From: Megaustenia siamemsis
Taxonomy: Eukaryota; Mollusca; Gastropoda; Stylommatophora; Ariophantidae
NCBI GenBank assembly: GCA_032433765.1
Contig: JAVIAB010000041.1
Location: 74,980,232 to 75,044,231 of the forward strand
Reading direction: 5' to 3'
DNA length: 64,000 bases
Numbering within the stretch: the stretch's first letter is position 1; the number at the start of each line of letters is the position of its first letter. Made by a program: the position numbers and the translations under genes. Below are positions 33,001-43,984 of this stretch, one piece after another. The notes beneath the pieces were generated by a model that saw only the letters and a program-made list of their open reading frames with translations, was not told where the DNA came from and made no database searches.

Positions 33001-36000
33001 ACTGTCCGCCTCCACTCCCACAGATCAAGGACTGCACTCTCCGCCTCCACTCCCACAGATCAAGGACTGCACTCTTCGCCTCCACTCCCACAGATCAAGG
33101 ACTGCACTCTCCGCCTCCACTCCCACAGATCAAGGACTGCACTCTCCGCCTCCACTCCCACAGATCAAGGACTGCACTCTCCGCCTCCACTCCCACAGAT
33201 CAAGGACTGCACTCTCCGCCTCCACTCCCACAGATCAAGGACTGCACTCTCCGCCTCCACTCCCACAGATCAAGGACTGCACTCTCCGCCTCCACTCCCA
33301 CAGATCAAGGACTGCACTCTCCGCCTCCACTCCCACAGATCAAGGACTGCACTCTCCGCCTCCACTCCCACAGATCAAGTACTGCACTCTCCGCCTCCAC
33401 TCCCACAGATCAAGGACTGCACTCTCCGCCTCCACTCCCACAGATCAAGGACTGCACTCTCCGCCTCCACTCCCACAGATCAAGGACTGCACTCTCCGCC
33501 TCCACTCCCACAGATCAAGGACTGCACTCTCCGCCTCCACTCCCACAGATCAAGGACTGCATTCTCCGCCTCCACTCCCACAGATCAAGGACTGCACTCT
33601 CCGCCTCCACTCCCACAGATCAAGGACTGCACTCTCCGCCTCCACTCCCACAGATCAAGGACTGCATTCTCCGCCTCCACTCCCACAGATCAAGGACTGC
33701 ACTCTCCGCCTCCACTCCCACAGATCAAGGACTGCACTCTCCGCCTCCACTCCCACAGATCAAGAACTGCACTCTCCGCCTCCACTCCCACAGATCAAGG
33801 ACTGCACTCTCCGCCTCCACTCCCATAGATCAAGGACTGCACTCTCCGCCTCCACTCCCACAGATCAAGGACTGCACTCTCCGCCTCCACTCCCACAGAT
33901 CAAGGACTGCACTCTCCGCCTCCACTCCCACAGATCAAGGACTGCACTCTCCGCCTCCACTCCCACAGATCAAGGACTGCACTCTCCGCCTCCACTCTCA
34001 CAGATCAAGGACTGCATTCTCCGCCTCCACTCTCACAGATCAAGGATTGCACTCTCCGCCTCCACTCTCACAGATCAAGGACTGCACTCTCCGCCTCCAC
34101 TCCCACAGATCAAGGACTGCACTCTCCGCCTCCACTCCCACAGATCAAGGACTGCACTCTCCGCCTCCACTCTCACAGATCAAGGACTGCACTCTCCACC
34201 TCCACTCCCACAGATCAAGGACTGCACTCTCCGCCTCCACTCCCACAGATCAAGGACTGCACTCTCCGCCTCCACTCCCACAGATCAAGGACTGCACTCT
34301 CCGCCTCCACTCCCACAGATCAAGGACTGCACTCTCCGCCTCCACTCCCACAGATCAAGGACTGCACTCTCCGCCTCCACTCCCACAGATCAAGGACTGC
34401 ATTCTCCGCCTCCACTCCCACAGATCAAGGACTGCATTCTCCGCCTCCACTCCCACAGATCAAGGACTGCACTCTCCGCCTCCACTCTCGCAGATCAAGG
34501 ACTGCACTCTCCGCCTCCACTCTCGCAGATCAAGGACTGCACTCTCCGCCTCCACTCCCACAGATCAAGGACTGCACTCTCCGCCTCCACTCCCACAGAT
34601 CAAGGACTGCACTCTCCGCCTCCACTCCCACAGATCAAGGACTGCACTCTCCGCCTCCACTCCCACAGATCAAGGACTGCACTGTCCGCCTCCACTCCCA
34701 CAGATCAAGGACTGCACTCTCTGCCTCCACTCCCACAGATCAAGGACTGCACTCTCCGCCTCCACTCCCACAGATCAAGGACTGCACTCTCCGCCTCCAC
34801 TCTCACAGATCAAGGACTGCACTCTCCGCCTCCACTCCCACAGATCAAGGACTGCACTCTCCGCCTCCACTCTCGCAGATCAAGGACTGCACTCTCCGCC
34901 TCCACTCCCACAGATCAAGGACTGCACTCTCCGCCTCCACTCTCACAGATCAAGGACTGCACTCTCCGCCTCCACTCCCACAGATCAAGGACTGCACTCT
35001 CCGCCTCCACTCCCACAGATCAAGGACTGCACTCTCCGCCTCCACTCCCACAGATCAAGGACTGCACTCTCCGCCTCCACTGCCACAGATCAAGGACTGC
35101 ACTCTCCGCCTCCACTCCCACAGATCAAGGACTGCACTCTCCGCCTCCACTCCCACAGATCAAGGACTGCACTCTCCGCCTCCACTCCCACAGATCAAGG
35201 ACTGCACTGTCCGCCTCCACTCCCACAGATCAAGGACTGCACTCTCCGCCTCCACTCCCACAGATCAAGGACTGCACTCTCCGCCTCCACTCCCACAGAT
35301 CAAGGACTGCACTCTCCGCCTCCACTCCCACAGATCAAGGACTGCACTGTCCGCCTCCACTCCCACAGATCAAGGACTGCACTCTCCGCCTCCACTCCCA
35401 CAGATCAAGGACTGCACTCTTCGCCTCCACTCCCACAGATCAAGGACTGCACTCTCCGCCTCCACTCCCACAGATCAAGGACTGCACTCTCCGCCTCCAC
35501 TCCCACAGATCAAGGACTGCACTCTCCGCCTCCACTCCCACAGATCAAGGACTGCATTCTCCGCCTCCACTCCCACAGATCAAGGACTGCACTCTCCGCC
35601 TCCACTCCCACAGATCAAGGACTGCACGCTCCGCCTCCACTCCCACAGATCAAGGACTGCACTCTCCGCCTCCACTCCCACAGATCAAGGACTGCACTCT
35701 CCGCCTCCACTCCCACAGATCAAGTACTGCACTCTCCGCCTCCACTCCCACAGATCAAGGACTGCACTCTCCGCCTCCACTCCCACAGATCAAGGACTGC
35801 ACTCTCCGCCTCCACTCCCACAGATCAAGGACTGCACTCTCCGCCTCCACTCCCACAGATCAAGGACTGCACTCTCCGCCTCCACTCCCACAGATCAAGG
35901 ACTGCATTCTCCGCCTCCACTCCCACAGATCAAGGACTGCACTCTCCGCCTCCACTCCCACAGATCAAGGACTGCACTCTCCGCCTCCACTCCCACAGAT

Positions 36001-37535
36001 CAAGGACTGCATTCTCCGCCTCCACTCCCACAGATCAAGGACTGCACTCTCCGCCTCCACTCCCACAGATCAAGGACTGCACTGTCCGCCTCCACTCCCA
36101 CAGATCAAGGACTGCACTCTCCGCCTCCACTCCCACAGATCAAGGACTGCACTCTCCGCCTCCACTCCCACAGATCAAGGACTGCACTCTCCGCCTCCAC
36201 TCCCACAGATCAAGGACTGCACTCTCCGCCTCCACTCCCACAGATCAAGGACTGCACTCTCCGCCTCCACTCCCACAGATCAAGGACTGCACTCTCCGCC
36301 TCCACTCCCACAGATCAAGGACTGCACTCTCCGCCTCCACTCTCACAGATCAAGGACTGCATTCTCCGCCTCCACTCTCACAGATCAAGGATTGCACTCT
36401 CCGCCTCCACTCTCACAGATCAAGGACTGGACTCTCCGCCTCCACTCCCACAGATCAAGGACTGCACTCTCCGCCTCCACTCCCACAGATCAAGGACTGC
36501 ACTCTCCGCCTCCACTCTCACAGATCAAGGACTGCACTCTCCACCTCCACTCCCACAGATCAAGGACTGCACTCTCCGCCTCCACTCCCACAGATCAAGG
36601 ACTGCACTCTCCGCCTCCACTCCCACAGATCAAGGACTGCACTCTCCGCCTCCACTCCCACAGATCAAGGACTGCACTCTCCGCCTCCACTCCCACAGAT
36701 CAAGGACTGCACTCTCCGCCTCCACTCCCACAGATCAAGGACTGCATTCTCCGCCTCCACTCCCACAGATCAAGGACTGCATTCTCCGCCTCCACTCCCA
36801 CAGATCAAGGACTGCACTCTCCGCCTCCACTCTCGCAGATCAAGGACTGCACTCTCCGCCTCCACTCTCGCAGATCAAGGACTGCACTCTCCGCCTCCAC
36901 TCCCACAGATCAAGGACTGCACTCTCCGCCTCCACTCCCACAGATCAAGGACTGCACTCTCCGCCTCCACTCCCACAGATCAAGGACTGCACTCTCCGCC
37001 TCCACTCCCACAGATCAAGGACTGCACTGTCCGCCTCCACTCCCACAGATCAAGGACTGCACTCTCTGCCTCCACTCCCACAGATCAAGGACTGCACTCT
37101 CCGCCTCCACTCCCACAGATCAAGGACTGCACTCTCCGCCTCCACTCTCACAGATCAAGGACTGCACTCTCCGCCTCCACTCCCACAGATCAAGGACTGC
37201 ACTCTCCGCCTCCACTCCCACAGATCAAGGACTGCACTCTCCGCCTCCACTGCCACAGATCAAGGACTGCACTGTCCGCCTCCACTCCCACAGATCAAGG
37301 ACTGCACTCTCCGCCTCCACTCCCACAGATCAAGGACTGCACTCTCCGCCTCCACTGTCACAGATCAAGGACTGCACTCTCCGCCTCCACTCCCACAGAT
37401 CAAGGACTGCACTGTCCGCCTCCACTCCCACAGATCAAGGACTGCACTGTCCGCCTCCACTCCCACAGATCAAGGACTGCACTCTCCGCCTCCACTCCCA
37501 CAGATCAAGGACTGCACTCTCCGCCTCCACTCCCA
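30011..37535. repeat. 35-bp minisatellite, 215 units, with higher-order structure
   Basis: The unit begins CAGATCAAGGACTGCACTCT and ends CCGCCTCCACTCCCA. First and last unit starts (30011 and 37501) differ by 7,490, exactly 214 units, so there is no net indel. Variants are single substitutions (GCATTCT, GGATTGC, CTGTCC, TCTCACAG, TCTCGCAG, CAAGTACT). Two long-range periods are visible. One is 1,680 bp (48 units; the CATATCAAGG variant at 30081 and 31761, CTTCGCC at 31396 and 33076). The other is 2,345 bp (67 units; CTTCGCC 33076 and 35421, CAAGTACT 33380 and 35725, CCACC 34196 and 36541, CTGCC 34721 and 37066). The unit has no stop codon on the plus strand, so all three frames stay open for 7.5 kb. 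The resulting 35-residue repeats (QIKDCTLRLHSHRSR and so on) are not evidence of a protein. It is much more GC-rich than its surroundings. Confidence 0.97.
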
Positions 37536-37620
37536 CAGGGTTTTATTGTCTGTATTCCCTGTTCAAGAAAGAACAAATAAACTGGTTCACCCGTCTGTAA
37601 AGAATGTTGTGTGATTCCTT
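37536..37620 (+). other. Right flank of array with AATAAA signal
   Basis: The sequence after the last partial unit (CAGGGTTTTATTGTCTG) contains AATAAA near 37576, followed by a GT-rich stretch (TGTTGTGTG). That is the arrangement of a polyadenylation signal. Whether it is used is unknown. Confidence 0.3.
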
Positions 37621-37790
37621 ACCATACAAGGCATATATTAAAAGAGGAGAAGGGAGAAGAGCAACAGGCAGACCCAGAGTAAAATGGACAGACAACATAA
37701 AGAAAATGCTACATCAACAATTGGCAATGATTGAAACCGCTAAAAGACCAAGAACCAGGACTTTTATCTCCCTCATCACCTGAAGGGAGC
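37621..37790 (+). pseudogene. LINE C-terminal fragment (unassigned)
   Basis: Encodes RGEGRRATGRPRVKWTDNIK, then KMLHQQLAMIETAKRPRTR, the G-R-P-R-x-x-W-x-D-N-I-K block found near the end of non-LTR polyproteins. It is short and has no tail that I can define. Confidence 0.6.
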
Positions 37791-38575
37791 AAAAGGAAGT
37801 GAAGGAAGAGAGTTCCTGTCCAAACCAAAAATGATGAGGAACACTCTGCTTATGCTCATATTTACTCTTCCCAGGGCTAAATGTACCTCAGCGGACAAAT
37901 CTGTTGAACAATCACTGAAAATTTTAGAAACACCTCGTATATTTTGTAATATTACACACTTCTGCTTGTTTTTTCTCATTTAGCAAAATAGTAAAATTGT
38001 CATCATAAAATTTTTTATTAAAATGTTCAGAACAAGTGTATATTATTAACATCTTCTTCTATTGTTTCTTTATTCTCCAACTTTCTACACACAAGTCAAA
38101 GAAGATCAAATTCAAACATATATTTTTATCATCTGAGGTTCATATTTGATATCTAGTGAAGTGACTTCAAGATCTTTTTTTTTTAATTGGCCAGCTCTTC
38201 TGGTTTTGTTCATTCTGCATCTGGAATGATGTCAGATGAGAGCGCTACTTAAGAATCCAGAGAAGACTTGTCAACCAGCACAACACCATTCTCAGATTTA
38301 GGATTTTTGTCAGATTTTTGGATATTCTTCAGAGGAGATCTGATCAATTTCATCATCAATTGTAATCATATTATTTTACATGTGAAGACTATAGTTTTGT
38401 GCAAAGGATCAAGTTAAATAGTGTGGTAGAGTGTTCATATTTTAAATAACAAAGCTGTTGCATATTTTTTTAATCTTCTTCTACTATCATTGCAACCTTT
38501 AATTTTATGGTTGACATTACATTATAAAATGCCAATTAGTTTATCATTACCAAACGCCCTCCCATTTTTTGTGAT
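37791..38575. other. Intron segment, nothing recognised
   Basis: AT-rich, with no supported gene or repeat. It ends at the L-A2 target duplication. Confidence 0.5.
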
Positions 38576-38590
38576 ATACTAAATATTAAC

Positions 38591-39135
38591 CACAGATGAT
38601 AGATGTGCAAAAGAGGAGAGATGCAGAATGGCTCAGGCAAAAGCAGCTTTCCAAAAAATGAGGAAAATACTGTGCAATCCATTTTTGATGATAGAAACAA
38701 GAAAAAGAGTTCTTAAATGTTATGTAGAGCCAGTCTTAACATATGAGTGTGAATCATGGACAATATGACAACAGACAAGGAAATCACAGAAGTCTGTAGA
38801 AATGTGGTTTTACAGAAGAATGTTGAGAATACCATGGAGAGCTAAGAAGAGTAATGAAAATGTTCTGAAAGAGGTCAAAGCAAAAAGAGCTCATTTCCAA
38901 TATTAGGAAGAAACAACCATACTTTTTCAGCCATGTAATGAGAAGGGAACAGCTGGAATATATTGTAACAACTGGGGAAATTGAGGGACAAAGAGATAGA
39001 GAGAAGCAAAGAGAAAAGATACCAGACAGCATAAAAGAATGTCATGGCAGAAGGTCAACAACAAAAATGATAAATAACTGTCGAGATCGAAAGTTGTGGA
39101 GAGACATGATCACCTACGCCAGCAGGCCTGGTACT

Positions 39136-39167
<32 letters not shown>
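38591..39167 (+). mobile_element. L-A2 LINE end, 15-bp target duplication, next to a CUB exon
   Basis: This 577-bp 5'-truncated copy encodes RCRMAQAKAAFQKMRKIL-like, KCYVEPVLTYECESWTI, VEMWFYRRMLRIPWRAKKS, REQLEYIVTTGEIEGQRDR and LWRDMITYASRPGT, followed by a long (GAT)n tail. ATACTAAATATTAAC is found at 38576-38590 and 39168-39182. The 3' tail ends 36 nt before CUB-3 exon 1, so the acceptor and its pyrimidine tract remain. Frameshifts and stops (TGA after WTI) make it inactive. Confidence 0.92.
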
Positions 39168-39169
<2 letters not shown>

Positions 39170-39203
39170 ACTAAATATTAACATTAATGCTCATTTGTTA
39201 CAG

Positions 39204-39285
39204 TCCTTTGTACAAATGACACCCTATGGGCTAATGAAAGTTCTAATTACCTGCTTTCATCATTTTACCCAATGAATTATTCAAG
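39204..39285 (+). CDS. CUB-3 exon 1
   Basis: This 82-bp exon runs from acceptor CATTTGTTACAG to donor CAAG|GTAAGT, entering in phase 1 and leaving in phase 2. It encodes LCTNDTLWANESSNYLLSSF followed by YPMNYS. The CTNDTLWA start is shared with CUB-1 exon 1. The SPxYP turn is altered to SSFYP, a weaker match than in the other three CUBs. Sequons NDT and NES are present. Confidence 0.9.
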
Positions 39286-39807
39286 GTAAGTGTAACACAT
39301 TTTCACTTTAATATCCTAGTAACATTACATTAACATTACTGGAAAATCCCGAAAGATGTGGCTGTCTCTTATGCATTACAAATAAATTATTTATTATGTA
39401 GACAGCTGTGACTGCATTTTAATCTTTGATAATACACGTTATGAGCATAATTAGAACTTTGTCATTGAGTCATCGCAATGAAGCACTGTGAATATGTTAT
39501 TTTTTTTTATTTTGGCATTGCAGTATCTGTGTTGCACATTCAATGTGGTTATCACGACACTGCCATTTTAACTTATAATTTAGAGTAGCTAGTTTATTAA
39601 TAAAAAAAAAGAATAAAAAAATAAAATATGCTGTAATTCGAAACATAAAATATTTATTTTTTTCAGCACAACTGATATAAGGTGCTATAACCAGAAATAA
39701 TAATTTAATATTTTAAAAAATATAAATTTGCAAATTGTTTCAATTTAGAGCATTTTCAGAAAATATCATTTTTTATGACTGTCCCTTCATTTGATGTCTC
39801 TTTTCAG

Positions 39808-39935
39808 CAATATTAATTGCACGTGGGTAATCGAATCTTCTTCACCATCAAATGTTGTTGTCCTGAATTTGCTGGATTTCTACTTGGAGGGACCATTTCC
39901 TAGATGCTATTTTGATTTTGTGACTGTTTATGATG
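39808..39935 (+). CDS. CUB-3 exon 2
   Basis: This 128-bp exon runs from acceptor TGTCTCTTTTCAG to donor GATG|GTAAAT, entering in phase 2 and leaving in phase 1. It encodes NINCTWVIESSSPSNVVVLN, DFYLEGPFPR and CYFDFVTVYDG. The DYVxIYDG signature appears as DFVTVYDG. The glutamate in LEG and the aspartate before FV are kept. Its length equals CUB-1 exon 2. Confidence 0.92.
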
Positions 39936-40400
39936 GTAAATGTGTATGATAATCTTTCCTTCTACCATGGAAACATAACATATTCTTGTAATAATTATTT
40001 GTATGTAAAACCATCTTATAGATCTGTGCTAACTCTTACTATTATGCAGCTCAAAGTTTTTTGTTTCCATCTCAAGGTAACATTTTAGTTGCAGTCTTGG
40101 AAATTGAGTGCTATTTTTTATAGTACATTCCCCTCATTCTTAAAAGTGGTATTTTGTAGAAGTGGTTTCAATTTGTGACATTACATACAAAATGTAATAT
40201 TTGTAGTTAAAGCAGATATGTATAGATGAATTATATTTTAGTAATTAATGGCCATAAAAAACGATCAAAGATTGGCAAATCTGAGGTTTCTGGGGTACAA
40301 TATTCAAGAAGTTTTAACTGCAGAATTTTGTCAATGTTAAGATACAGCTTCTTCTAATCATAGCAATTCTTTAAAAAAGAAAAAAAGAAAAGAAAGAAGA
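39936..40400. other. Intron segment, nothing recognised
   Basis: AT-rich, ending in a purine-rich run (AAAAAGAAAAGAAAGAAGAA) that forms the outer edge of the following foldback element. Confidence 0.5.
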
Positions 40401-40655
40401 AAAAGCGGTATGGTAACAGCTTTACGTGGTAATGGACAAAACAAAAGTCGACGTTTTGGCCAAGTAGGCCTGCAGCTGGAACAACAAACATCAAAAAACA
40501 TATATAATAATATATATATATATAACCTTATATATATATATATTTTGTGTTGTTGTTTGTTGTTCCAGCTGAAGGCCTACTTGGTCGAAATGATGATTTT
40601 TGTTTTGTCCATTACCACGTAAAGCTGTTACCATACCACTTTTTTTTTTTTTTTA
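40401..40655. mobile_element. Foldback element with two facing hammerhead-like arms
   Basis: The left arm GGTATGGTAACAGCTTTACG to AACAACAAACA and the right arm TGTTGTTCCAGCTGAAGGCC to CGTAAAGCTGTTACCATACC are inverted copies of about 90 bp, separated by an AT-rich loop. Each arm contains CCAGCTGNAGGCCTACTTGG followed by NCNAAA, a stem-loop resembling a hammerhead core. The arms are bordered by poly(A) on the left and poly(T) on the right. A single arm recurs at 59100-59250. This could be a MITE-like element or a pair of inverted insertions. Confidence 0.75.
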
Positions 40656-41560
40656 GAATTGCGATTATCATCAGCTTTACAGCAGCTTCGCATCTCTATG
40701 CATCTTGATGCCTTTACTTCTTCTAATCATATTGAATGTAAAATAAAAGTGGTGCCTTTTGCCTTTCTGGAAAGATACAAATCAGCAAATCAAATATATA
40801 AATGACAAACAACTGTGAGTTGGACATGGGCAACTCAAACAAACAATTATAATTAGGAAAATGAAAGAAAACTGTTTGCAACAACTTAACCTAATTTGTC
40901 ATATTTTAATTCTAATAATTGATATTAAAAAAATATTAATAAAATTCATAAATGCTCTGTTCTCTATACAAGATGATGCAATATATGTTGGTTCATAATT
41001 TTTGTAACAGTTAATTCTGCACATATTTATGTTCCTTTCTTATTCAGTTTCTTAACCCTTCTTGCAGTTAAATTGATTCATATTCTGTTTCATATTGCCA
41101 CAATCATTTATTATTCATTCTTTAACAAATGATCATATCGCAATTTTATGTCTTTTTTGTCAAAAACTAATGTTACCATTTAGATGATCTCAAGGCAATA
41201 CATATTTTTTTTAATGTTGTGGTCTTTTCATTGAACACAAAAGTATATTCACATAATTTCTTAACATTTCATGACATACAAAACATCCTATACAATTGTG
41301 ATTAAGCCCATTGTTCTAGACCAAATCTTCTTTAGCTTTTAACTATTAAGTGTCATGGATGTCGTGTGTCAGTAGTTGACGGCTGACTGCAATGTCTGCA
41401 TCATTTATCTTAACATTTTTAGCATGGGTAGATCTTTCACCTGTTTAACAATGTTGCCCGAGAAGTAGACATTTTGGTCTACTCTTTTAGAGTTTTAACT
41501 GCCAAGGTATCTTTAATATGCATAGAGAGCACACATGACTTCCTTTTTCCACCGTTTTTT
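40656..41560. other. Intron segment, nothing recognised
   Basis: AT-rich sequence without a recognised gene or transposon coding region. Confidence 0.5.
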
Positions 41561-41890
41561 TAAGAGTGCTAGTCATAAGATATCTATGTCAATAGAAATG
41601 AGAAAGAGAGTTCATTGGTGCTATATAGAACCAATTCTGACCTATTGAAGCGAATCATGGACAGTAGACAAACAAATGAAAAGACGATTAGAGGCCACAG
41701 AGATGGAATTTCTCAGAAGAATGTTGAAAGTTCCCTGGACAGCTAAAAAGACCAACAAGGAAGTTCTCAAAGAGGCCAACACAAAAAGGGAGCTCTTAAA
41801 AGCATCAGAAAGAAGTAATCAACATTTTTCGGGCACGTCATGAGAAGAGGAAAGTTGGAATACTTGGTTACAACGGCAGACACAAAGAGT
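41561..41890 (+). pseudogene. LINE family L-A1 fragment lacking its tail
   Basis: The plus strand reads MRKRVHWCYIEPILTY, a stop, then SESWTVDKQMKRRLEATEME, FLRRMLKVPWTAKKTNKEV and FSGTS-like broken frames to GKLEYLVTT, where it stops abruptly. Unlike other copies it has no GAT tail, so its 3' end was deleted or interrupted. Confidence 0.8.
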
Positions 41891-42017
41891 CTAGAATTTC
41901 TGCTGAATTTGCCATCTTCAGCTCAAAAAGATGATAGGTAGATGGTAGGATGGATGAACGGGTGGGTAGATAAATGTACAATGGATATAGTCATTGTAGA
42001 ATTTAAAAAAAATATGT

Positions 42018-42385
42018 AGGGTCACCTTTGTCTTGGTCCCTGGACATGCAGGAATATGGGGAAAGAGTCGGCAGGTTGGCTAGATGCGCTGTTGTTGAAG
42101 ACGGTCAACCAATGGATTGGCCAGACATCATCAATGCCCTCTGAGATGTGGGAAGGACACAGGACTTCAACAACCATGAGTCCACATCACTCCTTCTGAT
42201 GAAAGAGATTGGAGTTGAGATGAGCCACAAAAGAGAAATTTAGTTGGCGTATGAGAAGACTTATCAACCAACACAGAATTTTGCATTGTCAGGCACTGGA
42301 CACTGCAGGACTAGTTGAAAATCTGAGCAGCTACGGATATGTTCGCAGTGCAGTGGAGACCCACAAGTAACTCAATAATTGTACC
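42018..42385 (+). pseudogene. RNase H fragment (L-G), copy 2
   Basis: Plus-strand sequence matches copy 3 at 46570-46965 over its whole length (VTFVLVPGHAGIWGKSRQV-like, then DGQPMDWPDIINAL and RRLINQHRILHCQALDTAG-like), but with stops and frameshifts. It ends at CCACAAGTAACTCAATAATT. Confidence 0.75.
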
Positions 42386-43077
42386 TGTGAAGTTGTTTGC
42401 AATCCTTGTCACATTCTCATCTTACTGACACACTAGCGTCTGCAACAGCAGCATTCTTAGTGGTGTGAACATTAAGCAGGTGGCCGATTTAAGATAATGT
42501 GTTTATTTGTTCACACAAACATTTATATGTCAGTCAAAAATAAAGAAGGAATGTAAGAGAGATAATTTAATTTAAACTCACTTTATGTTTCTTTCTGCAA
42601 CTATTTGTTTGAGATTCTATGGGCTTTCAGAAGAAAAAAGATAAAGTACTTTGATTTTTTTTGCATTCTACAGCTTTCACTTCTGGCAAAGTCCCTTGAG
42701 ACTAGGAACTGGATTTTGCATGTTGATCCTTTTTTTCCCTGGCAGCCGTGTGCACAGATGTCTCTTGCCATGCAGGCAAATCACTCCATCTTTGGAAGTA
42801 CTCATATTTTTTTCTGTCGATGTGTAATTGACTTTTCAAGCCGGGTATTGCTGCTGAGACCAGCGGTGGTTGTCACAGAGAGAAATCACAGACAACAATT
42901 TTGAACTCACAACCTCTCTGTCTTGAGACCAACATCTTCCTTCGAGACTAATCGGTCCCCCACATTGATTTAATTGGTCATTTAAAAATAAACGTTTGAA
43001 CTCTAAATAGCTGTTAAATAAATGCATGATATTTGTCCTTCAAAAAGTATCAATAATTGAATTCTTGCCACTGTCAG
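42386..43077. other. Intron segment, nothing recognised
   Basis: There is no recognised coding similarity. It ends with the acceptor of CUB-3 exon 3. Confidence 0.5.
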
Positions 43078-43230
43078 GTGATAGCACAAACTCGTTCAGA
43101 AGATTATGTGGCCACCTTTCAAGTGCAGTGTTCACAAGTACTGGATCCTCATTGACTGTTACGTTTTATACTGATCCTACCGACATTGACAAAGGTTTCA
43201 AATTTGAATACAAGTCTCAAAAGAAATCAG
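43078..43230 (+). CDS. CUB-3 exon 3
   Basis: This 153-bp exon runs from acceptor TGCCACTGTCAG to donor TCAG|GTAATG, entering and leaving in phase 1. It encodes DSTNSFRRLCGHLSSAVFTS, LTVTFYTDPTDIDKGFKF and EYKSQKKSG. It is six bases shorter than the other three third exons. The FYTD and EYKSQxKSG strings group it with CUB-1. CUB-3 totals 363 coding bases (121 residues). Confidence 0.9.
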
Positions 43231-43440
43231 GTAATGTTTAAAATAGGTACTTACAAAATTACTTTGGAGGTAGAGAAAATTTAAGAATATATTTAATTTA
43301 AAGTGTATGAAAAATGAAACTGTTCTTTATTTCTTTCTTTCTCTCTTTCTGCCTTTTTTGAGAGGCACAATCCGTTCAACTAGAATACATCCTATGGGTT
43401 ATATTGGACCGCAATTGTCATATTATTGTCACATTGTAAT

Positions 43441-43627
43441 ATGCCTTCTCATTGTTGGAATAAATCAAAATCATCTTTCTTCATCAGAGCATGCCTTCTC
43501 ATTGTTGGAATAAATCAAAATCATCTTTCTTCATCAGAGCATGCCTTCTCATTGTTGGAATAAATCAAAATCATCTTTCTTCATCAGAGCATGCCTTCTC
43601 ATTGTTGGAATAAATCAAATTCATCTT
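43441..43627. repeat. 50-bp tandem repeat, 3.7 copies
   Basis: A 50-bp unit beginning ATGCCTTCTCATTGTTGGAA repeats at 43441, 43491, 43541 and 43591. The last copy is partial and has one substitution. It lies in the 585-bp intron between CUB-3 and CUB-4. Confidence 0.95.
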
Positions 43628-43815
43628 CAAATGAAATTATGGAACTACTCCTCTACTCATGTTGACAGATAAACATTCTTTTTGTGTCTATGCAGATTAA
43701 CAAAACACCTTTTAAATCTTCAACTATTTGTAAATAGTTATTAATATAAATTGAAATCTGATGTCCTCTGCTATATGGGGTTCACCTCATAAAATATAAT
43801 TGCATCTTCTTATAG

Positions 43816-43897
43816 TTGACTGTCAAAATTACACCCTATGGACCAATACAAGTGCTCAATACCTAACGTCACCAAATTACCCAAATAACTATCCAAG
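43816..43897 (+). CDS. CUB-4 exon 1
   Basis: This 82-bp exon runs from acceptor TCTTCTTATAG to donor CAAG|GTAAGA, entering in phase 1 and leaving in phase 2. It encodes DCQNYTLWTNTSAQYLTSPN followed by YPNNYP, the fullest match to the CUB start pattern in the window. LTSPNYP is shared with CUB-2. Confidence 0.92.
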
Positions 43898-43984
43898 GTA
43901 AGAACACTATCACTATAACATTACCAGTCACAATCAGTGGTTAATAACAGATTTTCTTTCTTTATAAATAAATGAATGTGCCAC

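Noticed and set aside
30011..37535. CRISPR array
   Set aside because: There are no spacers. Units are contiguous and nearly identical, and the DNA is animal.
29943..37600. Proteins of 596, 1,912 and 2,530 residues across the 35-bp array
   Set aside because: All three plus frames are open because the unit has no stop codon. Substitutions are not biased by codon position, and there is no start context or domain. It is treated as a noncoding minisatellite.
37560..37620. A 3' gene end with polyadenylation signal after the array
   Set aside because: AATAAA and a GT-rich stretch are present, but AT-rich introns have many such sites and no coding exon precedes it.
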